This document shows, in pieces, positions 57,155-64,000 of a stretch of DNA of 64,000 nucleotides (its first letter is position 1; each line of letters starts with the position of its first letter). Position numbers and translations under genes: made by a program. Origin of the DNA: Pseudomonas sputi (GTDB taxonomy: Bacteria; Pseudomonadota; Gammaproteobacteria; Pseudomonadales; Pseudomonadaceae); the NCBI RefSeq assembly GCF_021603585.1, contig NZ_BQHI01000012.1, forward strand, positions 1 to 64,000, written 5' to 3'. Under the pieces are notes generated by a model. The model was not told where the DNA came from and searched no databases. It worked only from the letters and a program-made list of their open reading frames with translations.

Positions 57155-58534
57155 TCAGTCCAGTAAAGAGAGGGTGACGGGCGTCAGGTGATTGTCCTCG
57201 ACGCGCACTTGCAGTTCGCCTTCGCCCAGTCTGGCCTTGAGGCGTTGGCCGGTGTGGGTCTGCGCGGCGTTGCGGATCGCGTTGCCGCGTTCATCCAGCA
57301 GAATGCTATAGCCGCGACCCAGGGTCGCCAGCGGGCTGACCACGTGCAGGGTCTGCATCTGGCTTTGCAACTGTAAACGGCGGCGTTTCAGACCTTCGTT
57401 CATCGCACGTGGCAGGCGTTCGGCGAGACTGTCGAGACGCTGGCGCAACAGGGCCAGTTGGCGTCCCGGGTGTTGCCCGGCGAGGCGGGTTTCCAGGCGG
57501 ATCAGGCGTTCGCGGCGGGTATTGAGCTGGCGCTCGAAGGCGCGGCGCATGCGCATGTCCAGATCATCCAGACGCTGTGCCTGCTGGCGCAGACGTTCGC
57601 CAGGATGGCGCAAGCGGCGGGTCATGCCTTCAAGGCGCAGGCGATCGCGCATCAGGCGGTCACGCATGCGCATCACCAGCCGGCGATGCAGGCTTTCGAC
57701 CTGCCGGATCAGGTGGCTGGAATCCGGGGCAAGCAGTTCAGCCGCAGCGGACGGCGTCGGTGCGCGCACGTCCGCCACGAAGTCGCTGATCGACACATCG
57801 GTTTCATGGCCGACTGCACTGACGATCGGCGTGACGCAGGCGTCCACCGCGCGGGCCACGGCCTCTTCGTTGAAACACCAGAGGTCTTCCAGCGAGCCGC
57901 CGCCACGGGCCAGGATCAGCGCGTCGAAACCACGGGCATCCGCGAGTTTGAGGGCGCGGACGATTTGCGCGGTGGCTTCGCGGCCCTGAACGGCGGTCGG
58001 GATCAGCGTCAGCTGTACCTGCGGTGCGCGGCGGCGGAATACGCTGATGATGTCGCGGATCACCGCACCGGTCGGCGAACTGATGATGCCGATGCGCTGC
58101 GGGTGAGCCGGCAGCGGTACTTTGCGCTCGGCACTGAACAGGCCTTCGGCGCTGAGCTTTTCCTTCAAGGCATCGAAGGCCAGACGCAGGGCACCGTCAC
58201 CGGCCGGCTCCACAGTGTCGAGGATCAACTGATAGTCGCCACGCCCTTCGAACAGCGAGACCTTGCCGCGCACCTTGACTGCCAGGCCATCCTTCAGTGC
58301 CTGCCGCACGCGCGCGGCATTCTGGCGGAACAGCGCGCAACGCACCTGCGCGCCGCTGTCCTTGAGCGTGAAATACACGTGGCCGGACGCCGGGCGGGCG
58401 AGGTTGGAGATTTCGCCTTCGACCCAGATGTTGCTGAACACGTCTTCGAGCAACACCCGTGCGCGGCCGTTGAGCTGGCTGACGGTCAGGACTTCGCGGT
58501 CCAGGCCGAGTCTTGCAAAGGGATCTTTAATCAT
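57155..58534 (-). CDS. xseA: Exodeoxyribonuclease VII large subunit
   Basis: 459 residues. It begins MIKDPFARLGLDREVLTVSQLNGRARVLLED, with an OB fold (about 10-115), the catalytic region with ALILARGGGSLEDLWCFNEE and GHETDVSISDFVADVRAPTPSAAAEL, and a coiled-coil rich C-terminal part that binds XseB. With XseB it degrades single-stranded DNA. The xseB gene is not in the window. Confidence 0.95.
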   Translation of the reverse strand: MIKDPFARLGLDREVLTVSQLNGRARVLLEDVFSNIWVEGEISNLARPASGHVYFTLKDSGAQVRCALFRQNAARVRQALKDGLAVKVRGKVSLFEGRGDYQLILDTVEPAGDGALRLAFDALKEKLSAEGLFSAERKVPLPAHPQRIGIISSPTGAVIRDIISVFRRRAPQVQLTLIPTAVQGREATAQIVRALKLADARGFDALILARGGGSLEDLWCFNEEAVARAVDACVTPIVSAVGHETDVSISDFVADVRAPTPSAAAELLAPDSSHLIRQVESLHRRLVMRMRDRLMRDRLRLEGMTRRLRHPGERLRQQAQRLDDLDMRMRRAFERQLNTRRERLIRLETRLAGQHPGRQLALLRQRLDSLAERLPRAMNEGLKRRRLQLQSQMQTLHVVSPLATLGRGYSILLDERGNAIRNAAQTHTGQRLKARLGEGELQVRVEDNHLTPVTLSLLD

Positions 58535-58544
58535 GGGGCGCAGT

Positions 58545-59432
58545 TTAAAGGCATTCGCCGGTGAATGTCTGGAGGAAGTGTTGCACCAGAGGCGTGGGAT
58601 TTTGCCGAGACGCGAGGGCGACGGTGCTTTGGCAATCGCCGGTCAGTGGCAGGAATCTCACACCGGCAGGCGCAATGTCCTGCATCGATTCCGGCAGCAG
58701 AGCGATGCCGAATCCGGCCTGGATCAATTGCAGCTGTGTGGTCTTGCGCGACATCACCCGCGCAGCCTGTGGGAAGAAGCCGTGACGCATGCACAGCTCG
58801 GCGCACAAATAGCTCAGCCCGCCGCGCTGCGGGTGCGGGATAGAGATGAACGCTTCGTCCTTCAATTGCGCCAGGTCGACGGCGTCCGCCAATGCCAGTC
58901 GATGATTCGCCGACACGGCAAGCAGCAAGCGTTCGGTGTAGAGCGGCACAATTTGAACACCTTCACGCTGACGCAACACCGGCAGGCGCAGAAGGCCGAT
59001 ATCGAGGCGGCCCTCGGTCAGTTCTTCAAGTTGTGCTTCCGATGACAGCGTGCCGATATCCAGCGAAACCCCGGGCTGCTGCTCCAGGTAAGCGCTCATG
59101 TCGCGCAACAATCGGCCACCGATCGGTACGGTACTGGAGTGACAGACACGCAAGGTACCGCGCTGGCCCTGGCCGATTTGCGTGGCCAAAGTGCTCGCCT
59201 TGTTCAATTCATTGAGCAGGTTTCTCGCCCGGGGCAGGAACGCTTCGCCAGCGGCGGTGAGCCGGGGCTGGCGCGCGGTGCGTTCGAACAGCGGCGTGTG
59301 CAGGCGGGTTTCCATGTCCTTGATCTGCCGGCTCAGCGCCGACTGAGCAATGAACAGCCGTTCGGCTGCGGCACTGAAGCTGCCGCTCTCGGCGATTTCC
59401 ACGAAGTAGCGTAATTGACGGGTTGAAAGCAC
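58545..59432 (-). CDS. LysR-family transcriptional regulator
   Basis: 295 residues from the GTG at 59432, which gives the family start LSTRQLRYFVEIAESGSFSAAAERLFIAQSALSRQIKDME; AAGG lies upstream. A TTG farther upstream is the alternative. The effector domain follows (RGTLRVCHSSTVPIGGRLL). It is divergent from a TauE/SafE-type transporter gene 100 bases away, its likely target. Confidence 0.88.
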   Translation of the reverse strand: MLSTRQLRYFVEIAESGSFSAAAERLFIAQSALSRQIKDMETRLHTPLFERTARQPRLTAAGEAFLPRARNLLNELNKASTLATQIGQGQRGTLRVCHSSTVPIGGRLLRDMSAYLEQQPGVSLDIGTLSSEAQLEELTEGRLDIGLLRLPVLRQREGVQIVPLYTERLLLAVSANHRLALADAVDLAQLKDEAFISIPHPQRGGLSYLCAELCMRHGFFPQAARVMSRKTTQLQLIQAGFGIALLPESMQDIAPAGVRFLPLTGDCQSTVALASRQNPTPLVQHFLQTFTGECL

Positions 59433-59532
59433 GAGGCATGCCTTTTCGAGATGGCTTGGCAGTTTCGATGATATTAGTCGCAACCCTCGGCGCTGGCTAA
59501 AGTCATCGCAGGCTTATTAAGGAAGCGAGCGA

Positions 59533-60300
59533 ATGAGTGGGGCGGGGTTGTTGAGCGAATGGTCGTGGGGCGCGCAGGGCTGGGTGGTGATCGGACTGGC
59601 CATCGCGCTGGCCTACATCGTGTTTGGGATTGCCGGATTCGGTACGGCGCTGGTGGCGGGGCCGATTCTGATTCTGTTCATGCCGCTGTCGAAGATCGTG
59701 CCATTGCTGGTGCTGCTGGATTTTGTCGCGGCGTTCGGCAACCTGCTGCCGTCGCGGCGGGATGTGGCGAAACCGGAACTGCTGCGGCTTCTGCCGTGGA
59801 TGGCGGTGGGGTGCACGCTGGGGGTGATTTTTCTGCTTAACCTCAAGTCCGATCTTTTGCTGCTGTTGATGGGATTGTTCATCAGTGGCTACGCGGTTTA
59901 CAGCTTGTGGATCAGGGCGCGACCGGCGCAGTTGTCTGCCGGGTGGGCGTTGCCGATGGGGACGGTGGGCGGGCTGTTCGGCGCATTGTTTGGCAGTGGC
60001 GGCTTTCTTTATGCGATCTACCTCAACAGTCGACTGCCCAAGGACGCGGCGCGGGCCACGCAAAGTGCGCTGATCAGTTGCAGCACGGTGGTGCGTTTGA
60101 GCCTGTTTGCCATCGCCGGGGTATATGCCGAGCTACCCTTGTTGATGCTTGCGCTGTGCCTGATGCCGGCCATGGCGCTGGGCTTGTGGGTCGGGCGGCG
60201 CTTGACCATGCGCTTGTCCCGCGAGGCCTTCGTGCGGCTGGTGACCTGGCTGGTGCTGGCGAGCGGGATTGCGCTGATCGGCCGCTATTTAAGCACTTGA
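59533..60300 (+). CDS. TauE/SafE-family sulfite exporter-like membrane protein
   Basis: 255 residues with seven or eight membrane helices. The two-repeat arrangement of the family is visible: VFGIAGFGTALVAGPILILF in the first half and GGLFGALFGSGGFLYAIYL in the second. Members export sulfite, sulfoacetate and related organic anions, or are uncharacterised; the substrate is not known. The divergent LysR gene suggests induction by its substrate. Confidence 0.82.
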   Translation: MSGAGLLSEWSWGAQGWVVIGLAIALAYIVFGIAGFGTALVAGPILILFMPLSKIVPLLVLLDFVAAFGNLLPSRRDVAKPELLRLLPWMAVGCTLGVIFLLNLKSDLLLLLMGLFISGYAVYSLWIRARPAQLSAGWALPMGTVGGLFGALFGSGGFLYAIYLNSRLPKDAARATQSALISCSTVVRLSLFAIAGVYAELPLLMLALCLMPAMALGLWVGRRLTMRLSREAFVRLVTWLVLASGIALIGRYLST

Positions 60301-60373
60301 CCGGATTTTGTCAGGGATTAAGCTGCCGGCCGCGTTCGTCGCAGAACATCCTTTGACGCAGCAGGCTTGCACC

Positions 60374-60922
60374 ATGAATTCCCAAAGCATCATCGTCCCG
60401 AAAATCTCCAATCTGCCGGTGCATGAACCCCGGGCCCGGGCGATTTTGCGCTGGCTGGTGCGCAAGAACATCGTCAAGGAAGAACTGAGCACCTGCGGGC
60501 GTACCGGCAATCGCATGGCCTACGCCATCGCCGATGGCGCCCGCGCGGTGGTGCTGCACCCCGAGGCGCTGCCGTTCGGTGAGCCGATCAATGGGCTGGA
60601 GGTCATCACCAAGCGTTGCATCTACACCCCGGCCAAGGGTTTTCTCGAAGAGGCCGGTTGCGCCGAGTGCCGTCAGGAAATCGGCGAAGCGCTGTTCGAA
60701 AGCCTGGAAGACTGGATGCCGGGGCGCACCGACAACTTCACCTGTCCTGAATGCGGGCATGAGGACGACATCAACGGGTTCCTGTTTTTGCAGGAATGTG
60801 GTTTTTCCAACCTCGGTTTCATCTTCAACAACTGGCTGGAGGCGGGCTTCAAGCAGAGTTTTATCGACGAATTCGCCGACTGGCTGGATCAACCGGTGAG
60901 TTGGGTCAAGGTCGAGTTGTAG
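60374..60922 (+). CDS. Conserved hypothetical protein with paired CxxC motifs
   Basis: 182 residues from the ATG at 60374. Two CxxC pairs (CAEC about residue 97 and CPEC about 124) form what looks like a zinc ribbon. The rest is soluble and acidic, with DWMPGRTDNFTCPECGHEDDINGF. I do not recognise a known function; similar pseudomonad proteins are uncharacterised. It lies upstream of guaB with its own promoter-containing gap, so no operon link is implied. Confidence 0.68.
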   Translation: MNSQSIIVPKISNLPVHEPRARAILRWLVRKNIVKEELSTCGRTGNRMAYAIADGARAVVLHPEALPFGEPINGLEVITKRCIYTPAKGFLEEAGCAECRQEIGEALFESLEDWMPGRTDNFTCPECGHEDDINGFLFLQECGFSNLGFIFNNWLEAGFKQSFIDEFADWLDQPVSWVKVEL

Positions 60923-60959
60923 GGGGCGTTTTTCCCGTACATCAGCAACATTGATATAA

Positions 60960-62507
<1,548 letters not shown>

Positions 62508-62532
62508 GGCTTCAAGCAAAACGTTAAATGAC

Positions 62533-62555
62533 CGGGGCTGTTTTATTCAGCCCCG
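62533..62555 (+). other. Hairpin between guaB and guaA
   Basis: Stem CGGGGCTG / CAGCCCCG with loop TTTTATT, no clear T run. It may partly attenuate or stabilise the guaBA mRNA. Confidence 0.5.
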
Positions 62556-62606
62556 AGTTGTTTCTGAATCAAGACTGTTTCTGAATTACTTAGACGAGAC
62601 TGAATC

Positions 62607-64000
62607 ATGGCCCTCGACATTCACGCTCACCGCATCCTGATCCTCGACTTCGGTTCGCAATACACCCAACTGATCGCTCGCCGCGTGCGCGAAATCGGTG
62701 TGTACTGCGAACTGCACCCGTTCGACATGGACGAGGATGCGATCCGCGAGTTCGCGCCAAAAGGCGTGATCCTCGCCGGCGGTCCCGAGTCCGTGCACGA
62801 AGCCAACAGCCCGCGCTGCCCGCAAGCGGTGTTCGATCTGGGCGTACCGGTCTTCGGTATCTGCTACGGCATGCAGACCATGGCCGAGCAACTGGGCGGC
62901 AAGGTTGAAGGCTCCGAGCTGCGTGAGTTCGGTTATGCCCGCGTTGACGTGGTCGGCAAGAGCCGTCTGCTCGATGGCATCGAAGACCACATCGACGCCG
63001 ACGGCCTGTTCGGCCTCGACGTGTGGATGAGCCACGGTGACAAGGTCACCAAAATGCCGAGCGATTTCCACATCCTGGCCAGCACCCCGAGCTGCCCGAT
63101 CGCCGGCATGTTCAACGACGAGCGCGCTTACTACGGCGTGCAGTTCCACCCGGAAGTGACCCACACCAAGCAGGGCGGTCGCATCCTGTCGCGTTTCGTG
63201 CTCGACATCTGCGGCTGCGAAGCCTTGTGGACTCCGTCCAAGATCGCCGAAGACGCCATTGCCAACATCCGCGCGCAGGTCGGTACCGACAACGTGCTGC
63301 TGGGCCTGTCCGGCGGTGTGGATTCCTCGGTGGTTGCGGCGCTGCTGCACAAGGCCATCGGTGATCAGCTGACCTGCGTCTTCGTCGACAACGGGCTGCT
63401 GCGTCTGCACGAAGGCGAGCAAGTGATGGCCATGTTTGCCGAGAACATGGGCGTCAAGGTGATCCGTGCCAACGCCGAAGACCAGTTCCTGAACAACCTG
63501 GCCGGCGAAGCCGATCCAGAGAAGAAGCGCAAGATCATCGGCCGCACCTTCATCGACGTGTTCGATGCCGAATCCTGCAAGCTGGACAACATCAAGTACC
63601 TGGCTCAGGGCACTATCTACCCGGACGTGATCGAGTCGGCTGGCGCGAAAAGCGGCAAGGCCCACGTGATCAAGTCGCACCACAACGTGGGCGGCCTGCC
63701 GGAAGAGATGAACCTGAAACTGGTCGAGCCACTGCGCGAACTGTTCAAGGACGAAGTCCGTCGTCTGGGCCTGGAACTGGGCCTGCCGTACGACATGGTC
63801 TACCGTCACCCGTTCCCGGGCCCGGGCCTGGGCGTGCGGATCCTCGGTGAAGTGAAGAAGGAATACGCCGACCTGCTGCGTCGCGCCGACCACATTTTCA
63901 TCGAAGAACTGCGCAAGGCCGACTGGTACCACAAGGTCAGCCAGGCCTTCGTCGTGTTCCAGCCGGTGAAATCGGTAGGCGTGGTCGGCGATGGCCGTCG
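62607..64000 (+). CDS. guaA: GMP synthase (glutamine-hydrolysing), cut by window edge
   Basis: The first 464 of about 525 residues are present. GuaA converts XMP to GMP with glutamine nitrogen. The class I amidotransferase triad is Cys86 (GICYGMQ), His181 and Glu183 (QFHPEV). The ATP pyrophosphatase P-loop is SGGVDSS (235-241). The dimerisation domain begins before the edge. It completes the guaBA pair. Confidence 0.97.
   Translation, partial: MALDIHAHRILILDFGSQYTQLIARRVREIGVYCELHPFDMDEDAIREFAPKGVILAGGPESVHEANSPRCPQAVFDLGVPVFGICYGMQTMAEQLGGKVEGSELREFGYARVDVVGKSRLLDGIEDHIDADGLFGLDVWMSHGDKVTKMPSDFHILASTPSCPIAGMFNDERAYYGVQFHPEVTHTKQGGRILSRFVLDICGCEALWTPSKIAEDAIANIRAQVGTDNVLLGLSGGVDSSVVAALLHKAIGDQLTCVFVDNGLLRLHEGEQVMAMFAENMGVKVIRANAEDQFLNNLAGEADPEKKRKIIGRTFIDVFDAESCKLDNIKYLAQGTIYPDVIESAGAKSGKAHVIKSHHNVGGLPEEMNLKLVEPLRELFKDEVRRLGLELGLPYDMVYRHPFPGPGLGVRILGEVKKEYADLLRRADHIFIEELRKADWYHKVSQAFVVFQPVKSVGVVGDGR

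Overview
The window is a chromosomal segment of a Pseudomonas of the P. fluorescens group. This is inferred from high-GC codon use, the gene order trmJ-cysE-iscRSUA-hscBA-fdx-iscX-ndk-rlmN-pilW-rodZ-ispG-hisS-yfgM-bamB-der, the tgt-yajC-secDF order, a cyoABCDE oxidase operon, and interspersed elements typical of fluorescent pseudomonads (REP pairs and palindromic repeats that begin GATCGTTCCCACGCTC).

Layout. Positions 1-745 hold the 5' end of an IS256-family transposase cut by the window edge, followed by non-coding dispersed repeats. Positions 746-5312 carry a small unknown protein, a PAS-containing chemoreceptor, a YkgJ-type cysteine-cluster protein, a small exported protein, a GNAT acetyltransferase and CheV. 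Positions 5437-8335 are a nitric-oxide detoxification pair: norR diverges from hmp, and the gap between them has three GT-N7-AC sites and a sigma54-like promoter. An exported SnoaL-like protein and dsbB follow. An 820-bp non-coding stretch then precedes cyoABCDE (10473-15311). Positions 15542-20127 contain a RidA-family protein, an unknown protein, and a three-gene O-acyltransferase cassette (MBOAT, AlgJ-like SGNH protein, small membrane protein) with no polysaccharide synthase beside it. Positions 20312-24915 hold a GNAT protein, a LysR regulator divergent from an ArgD-like aminotransferase, and a PhoD-like phosphatase.

Positions 24987-27570 are the least ordinary part. Three paralogous small membrane proteins, one with an added extracytoplasmic domain, are each preceded by a copy of the same 36-bp element, and an exported cysteine-containing protein sits among them. 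A tRNA-Leu(CAA) gene follows.

From 28205 to the end nearly everything is conserved housekeeping: queuosine tRNA modification (queA, tgt), Sec export (yajC, secD, secF), suhB, trmJ, cysE, the complete isc iron-sulfur operon behind an IscR-type promoter, ndk, rlmN, pilW, rodZ, ispG, hisS, yfgM, bamB, der, a methionine-salvage type aminotransferase and omega-amidase pair, leuA, an M23 peptidase, xseA, a LysR/TauE pair, and guaB with guaA (cut by the right edge).

The genes work as local modules: NO sensing and removal (norR/hmp), terminal respiration with heme O supply (cyoA-E), cysteine supply beside Fe-S assembly (cysE/isc), outer-membrane assembly and morphogenesis (pilW, rodZ, bamB), and GMP synthesis (guaBA). 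No CRISPR array, prophage, integron or obvious defence island was seen. The best candidates for undescribed biology are the membrane-protein trio with its shared upstream element and the orphan O-acyltransferase cassette.
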